Assembly: GCA_963737625.1 (NCBI GenBank)
Contig: CAVTTK010000002.1
Coordinates: 1,488,001-1,552,000, forward strand
Source: Bog-756 sp963737625
Lineage (GTDB): Bacteria; Actinomycetota; Acidimicrobiia; Acidimicrobiales; RAAP-2
Reading direction: 5' to 3'
Length of the DNA: 64,000 nt
The position numbers and the translations under genes are program-made. Shown here piece after piece: positions 16,725 to 25,562 of the stretch (positions are counted from its first letter, which is position 1; each line of letters starts with the position of its first letter). The notes below the pieces were generated by a model that saw only the letters and a list, made by a program, of their open reading frames with translations, was not told the DNA's origin and ran no database searches.

Positions 16725-17603
16725 CTACCGGTCACGGACCGCCGCCCACATGGCCCCGACGGGAGGCTCGAGTCCCGTCCAGGCGGCCAGCTGCAGCGCC
16801 GCTTGATGGACCAGCATGCCCAGTCCGTTGTCGACGGTGGCCCCCTGCGCCCGGGCCGCGGCCATCCAGGGTGTCTCGGACGGGTGGTAGATCAGGTCCA
16901 CCACCATCTGACCGGGACGGAGCAGGGTGGGATCGACCGGCCACGGCCCGGCGTCAGCGCCCGTCCCGGCCATGCCCAGCGGGGTGGCATTGACCACCAG
17001 GTCGCAGGCCGTGGCGTCCTCGGGCCCACCGGCCCGGCCCGCCGTTCCGGCCAGGGCCACGGCGGCGGCGGCCCGCTGGGGGGACCGGTTGACCACGATG
17101 ACCTCGGCGGCCCCGGCGTCGGCCAGGGCGGCCACCACGGCCCGGGCCGCCCCCCCGGCCCCCACCACCAGGCAGCGGCATCCCGTCGGAACGAAGCCGT
17201 CCCGGTGATGGAGGGCGGCCAGCAGTCCGGCCCCATCGGTGTTCTCGCCCCGCCAGGCCTCACCGGTGTCGACGAGGCAGTTGACCGCACCCAGCCTCTG
17301 GGCCAGGGGCGAGAGCGCGGGAACCAGTCGGGCCACCTCCGCTTTGTGGGGCATGGTCACCGACAGGCCCCGGACACCGAGCGCCCGGGCCCCCTCCAAC
17401 GCCTCCGCCGTCCGTCCCCCCCGGACCCGGAACCCCACCGACACCCAGTCCACCGCGAGCTCGGCGAATGCCGTGTTGTGCAGGAGCGGAGACAGCGAAT
17501 GGGCCACCGGGTCCCCGATGACCCCGACCACCGTCGTGGCCGCCGAAGGTCCGGCCGAACCGGCGGCAGAGCGCTCCGCTCCGAGCGGGGTCCCCGGGCT
17601 CAT
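16725..17603 (-). CDS. aroE: Shikimate dehydrogenase
   Basis: A 292-residue NADP-dependent enzyme of the shikimate pathway, reducing 3-dehydroshikimate. The substrate site is seen in VIGDPVAHSLSPLLHNTAF and GLSVTMPHKAEVARL (catalytic Lys), then GAVNCLV and GENTDGAGLLAAL (catalytic Asp). The NADP fold has VVGAGGAARAVVAALADAG and VVNRSPQR. The C-terminal DNGLGMLVHQAALQLAAWTG closes the substrate pocket. ATG 17603 overlaps the mltG stop (ATGA). The same ruvX-mltG-aroE order occurs in M. tuberculosis. Confidence 0.93.
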   Translation of the reverse strand: MSPGTPLGAERSAAGSAGPSAATTVVGVIGDPVAHSLSPLLHNTAFAELAVDWVSVGFRVRGGRTAEALEGARALGVRGLSVTMPHKAEVARLVPALSPLAQRLGAVNCLVDTGEAWRGENTDGAGLLAALHHRDGFVPTGCRCLVVGAGGAARAVVAALADAGAAEVIVVNRSPQRAAAAVALAGTAGRAGGPEDATACDLVVNATPLGMAGTGADAGPWPVDPTLLRPGQMVVDLIYHPSETPWMAAARAQGATVDNGLGMLVHQAALQLAAWTGLEPPVGAMWAAVRDR

Positions 17604-18730
17604 CCGACTCCCCGCTGCCGGGCCAACGTCTCGTTCTGTTGCTGCTCGGTGAACGTGTTGGCGAAGGCCTCCGTGCCGTCCTTCTCCACCACCACGAAGA
17701 ACAGCCACGACCCGGCCGGGGGGTCGAGAGCCGCCTGGAGCGAGGCCTTGGACGGGAAGCAGATCGGGGTGGGGGTCAGCCCCTTGTTCAGGTAGGTGTT
17801 GTACGGGGAGTGCATGGCCAGGTCGGCCGAGGTGACCGGTCCCCCGTCCCGGCCCTCGGAGTAGAGGACCGTCGAGTCCATCTGGAGGGGCATGTCGTTG
17901 GCCAGGCGATTGAGGATCACCCGGGCCACCGGGCCCAGGTTCTTCTGGATCACGCCCTCCTTCTCCACGATGGAGGCCACGGTGATGAGCTGATAGGGCG
18001 TGAGCCCGAGTTTGGCCGATCCGGCCTGCAGGTCGAGGCGGTCGGCCAGGCGGTTGAAGCGGTCGACCATGGCGGTGAGCAGCTCGGTGTCGGTCTCCCC
18101 GGGCACCACGATGTACTGGCCCGTGCCGAGCAGCCCGTCCAGGTTGGTCGACCCGGCCGGCTGCCACGGCGAATGCACGGTCCCGCCGGTGGCCACGGCG
18201 GTGAAGCCAGCCTCGGTGTGTCCGGGCAGCTGGCCCACCTGGGTGGCCACCTCGGACACGGTGAAACCGGGCGGTATCTCGATGGGATAGACGTTGGGAC
18301 CGGCCCCGACGATCCGATCGACGGCGGCGAAGCTGCTGTTCTTCCGGAAGGCGTAGGAGCCGGGCAGTACCGTGGGGGGGCTGTGGAACTGGCTCCAGAT
18401 CCGATAGGCCAGCGAGCTGGTGATGACCCCCTTGGCCTCGAGGGTCGAGGCCAGCTGGCTGGCCCCGGTGCCCGAGTGGACGGTGGCGATGACCTGGGAT
18501 CCGGGCGGGCCTCCGGGGCTGGCCTCGTGCTGGACCCAGACGAATCCGGCCACCAGCACCACCACGACGAGAGCCACTACCCCGAAGGCCACCCGCCACC
18601 ACGGCGAGCGCGGTCGCCGGTGGCTGCCGGCCCGGGACGGCGGCGGGCCGGTGGTGGGCGCTGTCCCCGGGTCCACCGGCACGCCGGGGGGGCCCGGATC
18701 CCACGGCTCGGTCGGGCCCGTCGTGCTCAC
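17600..18730 (-). CDS. mltG: Endolytic murein transglycosylase
   Basis: A 376-residue YceG/MltG protein. A Pro-rich cytoplasmic N-terminus is followed by one membrane helix (about 47-68, VAFGVVALVVVVLVAGFVWV). Then come a LysM-like part (SGTGASQLASTLEAKGVI, YRIWSQFHSPPTVLPGSYAF) and the catalytic stretch LITVASIVEKEGV with the conserved glutamate. MNSTVLYS-like, SPYNTYLNKGLTPTPIC and VVVEKDGTEAFANTFTEQQQ blocks complete the domain (here MDSTVLYS). MltG cleaves nascent glycan strands at the membrane. Start GTG 18730 overlaps the ruvX stop, and the gene overlaps aroE. The neighbourhood adds to the wall-synthesis theme with the two SEDS genes. Confidence 0.93.
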   Translation of the reverse strand: MSTTGPTEPWDPGPPGVPVDPGTAPTTGPPPSRAGSHRRPRSPWWRVAFGVVALVVVVLVAGFVWVQHEASPGGPPGSQVIATVHSGTGASQLASTLEAKGVITSSLAYRIWSQFHSPPTVLPGSYAFRKNSSFAAVDRIVGAGPNVYPIEIPPGFTVSEVATQVGQLPGHTEAGFTAVATGGTVHSPWQPAGSTNLDGLLGTGQYIVVPGETDTELLTAMVDRFNRLADRLDLQAGSAKLGLTPYQLITVASIVEKEGVIQKNLGPVARVILNRLANDMPLQMDSTVLYSEGRDGGPVTSADLAMHSPYNTYLNKGLTPTPICFPSKASLQAALDPPAGSWLFFVVVEKDGTEAFANTFTEQQQNETLARQRGVG

Positions 18731-19185
18731 GGCCGGGCTCCGGACGAATCGAGCCAGGCCGAGAGCATGACGGCCGCCGCCGCCTGATCCACCACGCCCC
18801 GCCGCTTCCGGCCGCTGGCGCCGCCGGCGGCCAATGACTGGTGGGCGGTGACCGTGGTCAGACGCTCGTCGAACAGCTCCACCTCCACGCGGTGGGGCGC
18901 CAGCAGCGATCCCAGGGCGGCGGCCTCGTCGGCGGCCTCGGTGGCGGCACGGCCGCGGGACCCGTCGAGGGACAGGGGGAGGCCCACCACCACGACGACA
19001 GCCTCCTCCTCGAGCACCAGGTCGACCAGGAGCCGACGGTCCCGGGCGGGATCGCCGGTCCGGACCAGGGTGGTCCGGGGCAGGGCCATGGTCCCGGCCG
19101 AATCGGTCACGGCGATCCCGATCCGACGTGAGCCCAGATCGATCCCGACGGCCCGACCCCGGCGGGTCGGTTCGTCGAGGCTCAT
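18727..19185 (-). CDS. ruvX: Putative Holliday junction resolvase / pre-16S rRNA nuclease (YqgF)
   Basis: A 152-residue RNase H-like protein. It has the first acidic strand GRAVGIDLGSRRIGIAVTDS, VVVVVGLPLSLDGSRG, FDERLTTVTAHQSL and the last acid in GVVDQAAAAVMLSAWLD. E. coli YqgF processes the 5' end of pre-16S rRNA, while M. tuberculosis RuvX resolves Holliday junctions. Here ruvC is also present. It sits 6 nt after alaS and overlaps mltG, as in many actinobacteria. Confidence 0.92.
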   Translation of the reverse strand: MSLDEPTRRGRAVGIDLGSRRIGIAVTDSAGTMALPRTTLVRTGDPARDRRLLVDLVLEEEAVVVVVGLPLSLDGSRGRAATEAADEAAALGSLLAPHRVEVELFDERLTTVTAHQSLAAGGASGRKRRGVVDQAAAAVMLSAWLDSSGARP

Positions 19186-19191
19186 GACCGG

Positions 19192-21792
19192 TCAGTCACC
19201 ACGAAGGACCCGCCGCGCCTCGTCGAGGGCCCGGTCGATGCCGCTCGGGTCCTTGCCGCCGGCCACGGCCATCTCCGGTGACCCGCCTCCCCCACCCCCG
19301 AGGAGCGGTGCCACCTGTTTGACCAGATCACCGGCGTGGACCGCATCGGTCCCGGAGTGGTCGGCCGAGACGGCCAGGGACGCCTTGGCGCCGTCGGGGC
19401 TTCCCCCGAGGACCACAGCCCGTAGCCCAGCCGAAGTCCGGGTGGTCTGGGCCAGGTCCCGGAGCGAGTCCGGTGCCAGACCGTCGCGGCGGGCCACGAC
19501 CACTCCGCCCACGGCCTCGGCCGCCAGGGTCGACGCCTCGGAGGTCAGCTCACGGCTGCGGGACTGCTCGAGGGAGCGCTCGGCGGCGCGCTGCCGCTCG
19601 AGCAGGCGGTCGATGGCCTCGGGAACGTGCTCGGGCTCGGTGCGCAGGAGCGTGGCAGCCTCGGCGAGCAGGCCCTCGCGGGCCATGATCCGCTCGAAGG
19701 CACCGGTTCCGGTGACGGCGAACAGGCGTCGGGTGTTGGAGCCAATGGACGACTCCGAAGTGATGGCGATGGGCCCGATCATGCCCAGAGCGCCGACGTG
19801 GGTCCCCCCGCACAGCTCGATGGAGTGGGGACCGGCCCGCACCACGCGGACCTGTTCGCCGTACTTGTCACCGAAGAAGGCCAGGGCTCCCATGGCCTCG
19901 GCCTGCGCTTTGCTGGTGACTTCCACGACCACATCGGCATCGGTGAGCACGTCGGCATTGGCCATCGACGTCACGGCGGCGAGCTCCTCGGCCCCCACGT
20001 TCCCGTGATGGCTGAAGTCGAACCGGAGGTAGTCAGGGGCCACCCGGGACCCCTGTTGGCGCACGTGGTCGCCCAGCACCGTCCGCAGAGCGGCGTGGAG
20101 CAGGTGGGTGCCGGTGTGGTTGCGGCGGAGCGAGTCACGCCGGACGCCGTCGATGGTGGCCAGGGCGTCCTGACCGGCGAAGATCTCGCCCGCCACATGG
20201 ACCCGGTGGGACGTCAGGCCGGGCAGGGCCGACACGGTGTCATAGACGGTGGCGGTCCCGGTCTCGGTGACGATGGTGCCGGTGTCACCGTCCTGCCCCC
20301 CGCCCTCGGCATAGAACGGTGTCCGGTCGAGGAAGATCTCCGCCCGACCCTCATGGTCCGGATCCAGGTCGACCAGCACGGCCACCACGCGGGCCGGCGC
20401 CGAGTAGCCGTCGGGACGCTGTCCCACGAACACCGTCTGGCCCTCGGTGTCCAGCACCGACCGGTAGGCCTGTTCGCCGGCCGGCGTCTTCCCCGACCGG
20501 GCCGCCGCCCGGGCCTGGGTGCGCTGAACCTCCATGGCCGCTTCGAAGGCTTCGAGGTCGACCGAGACCCCCGCCTCCTCGGCGATCTCCACGGTGAGCT
20601 CCACCGGGAAGCCGTAGGTGTCGTGCAGGCGGAAGGCCAGGTCCCCCGAGACGCCCCCCGCCCCCGAAGCCAGCTCCTCTTCGAGGATGGTGGACCCCGT
20701 GGCCAGTGTCCGGAGGAACCCCTCCTCCTCCCGACCGATGACGTCCAGCACGAGGTGGTGCTGCTCGGCCAGGGCCGGGTAGGCCGAACCGAGGATACCG
20801 ACGGCCGCGTCGACCAGCCTCGGGGTGACCGCCCCGTCGAACCCCAGCTGGCGGGCCCGGCGGACGGCTCGCCGGATGATCCGGCGGAGGACGTAGCCCC
20901 GACCCTCGTTGGCCGGCAGGACCCCGTCGGCCACCAGCATGGACATGGCCCGGCCGTGGTCGGCCAGGATCCGCAGGCCCACATCCACACCCCGGTCGTC
21001 CCCGTAGGTGCGTCCGGTGATCGACTGGGCGGTCTCGATCATGGGAAGGAAGAGGTCGGTGGCGAAGATGGAGTCCGTGCCCTGGATGACCGGGAGGATC
21101 CGCTCGAGGCCGGCCCCGGTGTCGATGCTCGGCCGGGGAAGGTCCTCGGTGGTCCCGTCATGATCGCGGTTGTACTGCATGAAGACGAGGTTCCAGATCT
21201 CCACGAACCGCTCCGACCCGCCGAAGGCCGGGCCGCCGTCGGGGCCGTAGTGGGGTCCCTTGTCGAAGAACAGCTCCGAGCTGGGGCCGCACGGGCCGGT
21301 ATCCCCCATCTTCCAGAAGTTGTCGTCGCCCAGCCGTTGGATCCGCGCCGCGGGCACGCCGACGAGGTCACGCCAGATCTGCTCAGCCTCGTCATCGCTC
21401 TCGAACACCGTGACCCATACCCGGTCACCGTCGATGCCCAGGACCTCGGTGACCAACTCCCAGGCGAACGGGATGGCCTCGGACTTGAAGTAGTCGCCGA
21501 AGCTGAAGTTGCCCAGCATCTCGAAGAACGTGCAGTGGCGCTCGGTGGTCCCGACCACGTCGATGTCCACGGTGCGGAAGCACTTCTGGACCGACGTGGC
21601 CCGGGGCCAGGGAGGCACCTCGTCGCCGAGGAAGAACGGCTTGAACGGCACCATCCCGGCGATGGTGAACAGCACCGAGGGGTCGTGGGGGATCAGGCTG
21701 GCCGAGGCCACGGGCGTATGGCCGCGGTCGATGAAGAACCGGGTGAAGGCGTCGCGGAGGTGGTCGGCGTCGGGCGCCGTGCCGGAGGTCAC
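19192..21792 (-). CDS. alaS: Alanyl-tRNA synthetase
   Basis: An 866-residue class II synthetase. The aminoacylation domain has FFIDRGHTPVASASLIPHDP, FFEMLGNFSFGDYFKSEAIP, GDTGPCGPSSELFFDKGP and EIWNLVFMQYNRD. The editing domain shows the Zn-binding HTGTHLLHAALR and ELCGGTHVGALG. The C-terminal C-Ala/DHHA1 region ends with a Gly-rich LLGGGGGGSPEMAVAGGKD. The frame is open far upstream, but GTG 21792 (VTSGTAPDADHLRDAFTRFF) gives the normal N-terminus, 11 nt after the upstream small gene. Order DUF948-small protein-alaS-ruvX-mltG-aroE is conserved in actinobacteria. Confidence 0.96.
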   Translation of the reverse strand: MTSGTAPDADHLRDAFTRFFIDRGHTPVASASLIPHDPSVLFTIAGMVPFKPFFLGDEVPPWPRATSVQKCFRTVDIDVVGTTERHCTFFEMLGNFSFGDYFKSEAIPFAWELVTEVLGIDGDRVWVTVFESDDEAEQIWRDLVGVPAARIQRLGDDNFWKMGDTGPCGPSSELFFDKGPHYGPDGGPAFGGSERFVEIWNLVFMQYNRDHDGTTEDLPRPSIDTGAGLERILPVIQGTDSIFATDLFLPMIETAQSITGRTYGDDRGVDVGLRILADHGRAMSMLVADGVLPANEGRGYVLRRIIRRAVRRARQLGFDGAVTPRLVDAAVGILGSAYPALAEQHHLVLDVIGREEEGFLRTLATGSTILEEELASGAGGVSGDLAFRLHDTYGFPVELTVEIAEEAGVSVDLEAFEAAMEVQRTQARAAARSGKTPAGEQAYRSVLDTEGQTVFVGQRPDGYSAPARVVAVLVDLDPDHEGRAEIFLDRTPFYAEGGGQDGDTGTIVTETGTATVYDTVSALPGLTSHRVHVAGEIFAGQDALATIDGVRRDSLRRNHTGTHLLHAALRTVLGDHVRQQGSRVAPDYLRFDFSHHGNVGAEELAAVTSMANADVLTDADVVVEVTSKAQAEAMGALAFFGDKYGEQVRVVRAGPHSIELCGGTHVGALGMIGPIAITSESSIGSNTRRLFAVTGTGAFERIMAREGLLAEAATLLRTEPEHVPEAIDRLLERQRAAERSLEQSRSRELTSEASTLAAEAVGGVVVARRDGLAPDSLRDLAQTTRTSAGLRAVVLGGSPDGAKASLAVSADHSGTDAVHAGDLVKQVAPLLGGGGGGSPEMAVAGGKDPSGIDRALDEARRVLRGD

Positions 21793-21803
21793 GACCTCGA
21801 ATC

Positions 21804-22205
21804 CTACCGGGCCAGGTCGGAAGGGGATTTCGTGGTCGGACGCCTGCGCCTCCGACTCGGCCGACGCCGACCGACCGCATCCTCGTGGATCGGCGGCAGG
21901 GTCACGGCGTCCGGGACGGCGGGAACGGCCAGGTCCCCGGCCGCTCCCTGGGCGGCCAGGTCGGACCACAGCTCCTCTTCCCGCCGCATCATCTCCTCCC
22001 GACCCGAAGCCAACGCCTCCCGCAACCGGTCCCCGGCCCCGCCGGCCACCTGTCGCGCCGAGCGACCCACCTCGACGACCAGGGCGTCGGGTTGCAGCCG
22101 GGCGGCGGCCTGTTGCACGGTTCGTCGCACCCGGCGTTCGGCCCACAACGACGAGCCAGCCCCGAGGGCCGCGCCGGTGACCAACCAGAAGGTGCGCTTG
22201 GGCAC
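21804..22205 (-). CDS. Small membrane-associated protein upstream of alaS (DUF6167-like)
   Basis: 133 residues. It begins with MPKRTFWLVTGAALGAGSSL, a short hydrophobic segment, followed by an amphipathic region rich in Arg and Ala (WAERRVRRTVQQAAARLQPD) and a basic C-terminus. Position and N-terminus resemble the small DUF6167-type protein found between DUF948 and alaS in Streptomyces; the family name is from memory and unverified. Function unknown. It lies 3 nt after the DUF948 gene. Confidence 0.65.
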   Translation of the reverse strand: MPKRTFWLVTGAALGAGSSLWAERRVRRTVQQAAARLQPDALVVEVGRSARQVAGGAGDRLREALASGREEMMRREEELWSDLAAQGAAGDLAVPAVPDAVTLPPIHEDAVGRRRPSRRRRRPTTKSPSDLAR

Positions 22206-22208
22206 CGG

Positions 22209-22619
22209 TCAGGCCTTCCCGTTGCGGGGTCGGGGTGACGCGGTGCCGGTGCGGTCGCTCGGCTCCTGGCCCGAGGCGAGGCGCCGGATGCCCGTGGCCG
22301 CCCCGGCCCGCACGGCGAGGACCTTCACCACCGGATTGGCGAAGGCCCGGTAGGCCAACTTGGACGCCGAGTCCACCGTGGCGTGCACCGACTCGGTCGA
22401 GTCCAGCACGGCGCCGACCCGTTCCATCTCGGTGGCGGCCTGGTCCACCACCCGCTGGGCGTCGGCCACCAGGGGAACGGTCTGGCGGCGGAGGTCGTCG
22501 GCCACCCGACGCAGCGTGCTGACCTGGCGTCGGAGCGAGCCGAGGGCCACCAGCAGACCGGCCACGGCCCCAACGCACAGAATGGAGGCGACGAGGACAG
22601 CGATCTGGCCGGCGGACAT
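22209..22619 (-). CDS. DUF948-domain protein
   Basis: 136 residues. An N-terminal membrane helix (IAVLVASILCVGAVAGLLVA, about 6-26) is followed by an amphipathic helical stretch (LRRQVSTLRRVADDLRRQTV) that is typical of DUF948, and a charged tail. It is anchored with the helical part in the cytoplasm or at the membrane surface. Function is unknown. Conserved linkage to alaS in actinobacteria supports that it is a real gene. ATG 22619 is chosen over an upstream start because a TACACT -10 lies just ahead. Confidence 0.75.
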   Translation of the reverse strand: MSAGQIAVLVASILCVGAVAGLLVALGSLRRQVSTLRRVADDLRRQTVPLVADAQRVVDQAATEMERVGAVLDSTESVHATVDSASKLAYRAFANPVVKVLAVRAGAATGIRRLASGQEPSDRTGTASPRPRNGKA

Positions 22620-22628
22620 GATCCGGTC

Positions 22629-22634
22629 AGTGTA
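22629..22634 (-). promoter_or_regulatory. -10 element (TACACT) for the DUF948-alaS run
   Basis: TACACT on the minus strand ends 9 nt before ATG 22619, leaving room for a leader of about 2 nt. No clear -35. Confidence 0.35.
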
Positions 22635-22653
22635 GATCCTCACCGTTCCCCGA

Positions 22654-22674
22654 CCGGTGGCGGTCCCTCACCGG
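22654..22674 (-). terminator. Hairpin downstream of the S53 protease gene
   Basis: CCGGTG (22654-22659) pairs with CACCGG (22669-22674) around a 9-nt loop, 36 nt after the S53 stop. The stem is short and no U-tract follows, so termination is only a possibility. Confidence 0.25.
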
Positions 22675-22709
22675 CCGGCGGCCCCCGGTACCGCCCCTGC
22701 CCTTCTGGC

Positions 22710-25547
22710 TCAGGTCGCGGCCATGCCCACGATGGGCTGGTTGAGATGCATTGCGCCGGTGGAGCCGTAGAACTGGGCGTCCCCGAAGGAGAAGATGCCG
22801 CCGTCCCGGGCCACCAGCCAGTAGCCGCGACCGCTCTGGTCGGTGGCCATGCCCACGATGGGCTGGTTGAGGTGCTGGCCACCCGTACCGCCGTGGAAGG
22901 CGGCGTCCCCGAAGGAGAAGATGCCGCCGTCGGAGGCCACCAGCCAGTAGCCACCCCCTGTGGTGTCGGTGGCCATGCCCACGATGGGCTGGTTGAGGTG
23001 CTGGCCACCGGTGGAGCCGTGGAAGGCGGCGTCGCCGAAGGAGAAGATGCCGCCGTCCCGGGCCACCAGCCAGTAGCCGTGACCGCTGGGCGAGGCGGCC
23101 ATGCCCACGATGGGCTGGTTGAGGTGCATGGCCCCGGTGGAGCCGTAGAAGGCGGCGTCGCCGAAGGCGAAGATGCCACCGTCGCTGGCCACCAGCCAGT
23201 AGCCGTGACCGCTGGGCGAGGCGGCCATGCCCACGATGGGCTGGTTGAGGTGCATGCCCCCGGTGGAGCCGTAGAAGGCGGCGTCGCCGAAGGCGAAGAT
23301 GCCGCCGTCGCTGGCCACCAGCCAGTAGCCGCCGTCATCGGAGCTAGCGGCCATGCCCACCACCGGCCGGTTGAGGGTCAGGCCCCCCGTGGAGCCCTCG
23401 AAGGGGGCGTGGCCGAGGGCGAAGATGCCGCCGTCGCTGGCCACCAGCCAGTAGCCGGGCGGTGCGTAGGTGTAGTGGTCGGCGGCCACCACCGGGCTCG
23501 AACCGTCCGGGTTGGCGACCGAGACGTCCACCGTGGCCCCCACCGGGGTGCCCGACGGCGCCCGGGCCACCAACGTGGAGCCCGACGTCACCGAGAAGGA
23601 CGCCGGGGTGCCGCCGAACTGCACCGAGGTGGCGCCGCCGAAGTTGTAGCCGGTCACGGTCACCGAGTTCCCCCCGGTGACCGGACCCCTGGTCGGCTGG
23701 ACGCCGGTCACCACCGGGCAGACGGGGGGTGAGGTCAACACGGCCAGGAGCCGGGCTCCCACGGGAGAGCCCCACCCGGTGGCCACGTCGTAGTTGGCCG
23801 TGGCCGGGTACTTGCCGGCACTGGTGGCGAGCAGGGCGTTGGTTCCCACGGTCACATCGTTGAACGGGGTGCCGGCACACGATCCGGCGTCGTACAGCGC
23901 CGGATTGACCATCCCGGCCGGGCTGGCCAGGTGCTGGTCGATCACGGCGATCAGGGCCGCCCACAGGGGCGAGGCCCCACTGGTGCCGCCCACCACGCCC
24001 CAGGTGCCTCCCCGGAACGACCAGTAGATGGCGTAGCCGTGGGCCGGGTCGGCCGATGCCGCCACGTCGGGGACCTGTCGGCAGCTGGAGCGGCCGACGG
24101 CCCCGCACTGGGCCACGACGGCGGGGGCGCTGACCCCCGGGCCGGTCTGCCACGACGGTTGGCTGAAGTCCGACGAGACACCGCCTCCGGAGGCACCGTA
24201 GAGGTCGTCCCACACCGACTCGGCCGGTGGGGCGCCCGCCGACGTGAGGGACGTCCCCCCCACTCCGGTCACATCGGGCTGGTCGGCCGGATCGTCCACC
24301 GTCACCGCAGTGGAAGGGTTCATCGGCGAGCAGTCGGTGGACCCGGAGTCCCCCGAGGCCGCCACCACTGTCTGGCCCTGGGCCGCGGCCTCGGCGAAGA
24401 GGGCGGACTCGGTGGACTGCTGGCCGCCCTGCATGGCCATCTGGGGCTCGCACAGGCCCCAGCTGGTGGTGATGACCTTCAGCGAGGAGTCGGCCACCAT
24501 GGCCTCGTAGGTGGCGATGGGACCGCTGCCGGACTGGGACCCCGTGTACACCTTGACGGTGGCGCCGGGGGCCAGGCCGATGACGTCCTCGATGTCCAGG
24601 GCCGCCTCACCCTGCTGGGTGGGACTGTCCGGTCCCGAGCCGACATCGGTGTTGGTGACGGAAGTGCTGATGCCGTAGCAGGTCTCGTAGTGGGCGATGT
24701 CGGCCGGCGTGTAGGGCTCCAGCTCGTAGACCCCGATGGTCACCCCGGTCCCGTCGAGGCCGTCACCGTAGAGGGAGTTGAACCCGTAGGCCGCGGCCAA
24801 CTGGTTGGCCGTGTAGCCGCCGGTGTTGGCGGCGGACGGGCACGAGCCCGGTCCCACCGAAGCCACCACCTTCGGGACCGGCCCGGCGGCTCCCCCCGTG
24901 GCCGTCGATCCGCCGACCGGAGCGGTCACCAGCTGGGGTTGGGGTGTGGCCACCGTCGAGAGCCCGATGACCCCGGCCACCGACGGGGCCAGCGACGAGG
25001 GCACGGCGGGCTGCTGCGAGGAGAACCGGGCCACCCGGCCGTCGGACAGCCGGGCGGACACCAGGGACACGTCGAGGGCCTGTTCGACCTGGGCCGTGGA
25101 TCCGGTGACCGGGATGAGGAGCCCGTCGGCCGACGTCGGGCCGGGCTGGAGGCCCGATGAGGTCAGCCAGGCCCGGGTGGAGGCGATGGTCTCCGGGGTG
25201 GGTCCGAACGTCGAGGCGAACTGACCGCCGGCCAGGTAGTGGTGGTACTCGGGGGAGCCCGGTGTCGAGACGGCGGCCACGAAGGAGTCGAGGGCGGACT
25301 GGTCGCGGGGATGGAGGGCCACATCGACCGAGACCGGGGCTGTGGCGTCTGCCGGACCCTCCACGGCCGAGCCGGCCGGGAGCGCGGGAGCCGGACCGGC
25401 CAGGCGGACGGAGGGCCCGAGCCCGCCGGGTGTCGCCGCCGAGGCCGCACCCACCCACGGCTCCGGGGTACCGGCCAGCAGGACCACGCCGACCACCAGG
25501 CAGGCGAGCACTCCGGCCACCACGCTGCCCCGACCCTGCCGCTTCAT
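22710..25547 (-). CDS. Secreted S53 (sedolisin/kumamolisin-type) serine-carboxyl protease with IPT domain and six C-terminal repeats
   Basis: 945 residues. A signal peptide (about 1-38, VLACLVVGVVLLAG) precedes a pro-kumamolisin activation domain (about 70-200, PRDQSALDSFVAAVSTPGSP then EYHHYL). The S53 domain has Glu314 and Asp318 in GEAALDIEDVIGLAPGATV, oxyanion Asp400 in AASGDSGSTDC and Ser523 in GGTSGASPLWAAL. FNDVTVGTN and DVATGWGSP are in the Ca2+ region. An IPT/TIG domain (about 612-692) leads into six 42-residue repeats. Such proteases are usually secreted and active at acid pH. The gene lies 15 nt after rarA. The repeats probably form a propeller-like or surface-binding region. No sortase motif is seen. 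Confidence 0.9.
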   Translation of the reverse strand: MKRQGRGSVVAGVLACLVVGVVLLAGTPEPWVGAASAATPGGLGPSVRLAGPAPALPAGSAVEGPADATAPVSVDVALHPRDQSALDSFVAAVSTPGSPEYHHYLAGGQFASTFGPTPETIASTRAWLTSSGLQPGPTSADGLLIPVTGSTAQVEQALDVSLVSARLSDGRVARFSSQQPAVPSSLAPSVAGVIGLSTVATPQPQLVTAPVGGSTATGGAAGPVPKVVASVGPGSCPSAANTGGYTANQLAAAYGFNSLYGDGLDGTGVTIGVYELEPYTPADIAHYETCYGISTSVTNTDVGSGPDSPTQQGEAALDIEDVIGLAPGATVKVYTGSQSGSGPIATYEAMVADSSLKVITTSWGLCEPQMAMQGGQQSTESALFAEAAAQGQTVVAASGDSGSTDCSPMNPSTAVTVDDPADQPDVTGVGGTSLTSAGAPPAESVWDDLYGASGGGVSSDFSQPSWQTGPGVSAPAVVAQCGAVGRSSCRQVPDVAASADPAHGYAIYWSFRGGTWGVVGGTSGASPLWAALIAVIDQHLASPAGMVNPALYDAGSCAGTPFNDVTVGTNALLATSAGKYPATANYDVATGWGSPVGARLLAVLTSPPVCPVVTGVQPTRGPVTGGNSVTVTGYNFGGATSVQFGGTPASFSVTSGSTLVARAPSGTPVGATVDVSVANPDGSSPVVAADHYTYAPPGYWLVASDGGIFALGHAPFEGSTGGLTLNRPVVGMAASSDDGGYWLVASDGGIFAFGDAAFYGSTGGMHLNQPIVGMAASPSGHGYWLVASDGGIFAFGDAAFYGSTGAMHLNQPIVGMAASPSGHGYWLVARDGGIFSFGDAAFHGSTGGQHLNQPIVGMATDTTGGGYWLVASDGGIFSFGDAAFHGGTGGQHLNQPIVGMATDQSGRGYWLVARDGGIFSFGDAQFYGSTGAMHLNQPIVGMAAT
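22713..23456 (-). repeat. Six in-frame 126-bp tandem repeats
   Basis: Period 126 nt (42 residues); the last unit is cut short at 38. Consensus starts GYWLVxSDGGIFxFGDA and continues with xFxGSTGxxHLNQPIVGMA. The first copy is the most divergent (GHAPFEGSTGG, LNRPVVG). Inner copies are nearly identical at DNA level, which points to recent duplication or gene conversion and is a site where short-read assembly may miscount copies. Confidence 0.93.
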
Positions 25548-25562
25548 GGCCGACAGTCTTCC

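Noticed and set aside
15279..17795. An 838-codon plus-strand frame
   Set aside because: It covers DUF151, rodA, aroE and part of mltG in antisense, all of which carry family motifs. The product is low-complexity without any domain.
19627..22353. A 908-codon open frame on the plus strand
   Set aside because: It is antisense to alaS, whose motifs are complete. The composition (Gly, Arg, His, Gln-rich with no recognisable domain) is typical of a shadow frame in GC-rich DNA.
22640..23338. A second minus-strand Trp/Ser/Pro-rich repeat frame
   Set aside because: It is the shifted frame of the same array and has no conserved domain or plausible start.
22713..23456. A CRISPR-like array
   Set aside because: Units are 126 bp, contiguous, in frame with the protease gene and without unique spacers.
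22383..23732. A plus-strand repetitive frame (GHAHDGLVEV units) over the S53 repeats
   Set aside because: The repeats arise from the 126-bp period of the real minus-strand coding repeats. Only the minus frame joins a protease domain with a signal peptide.
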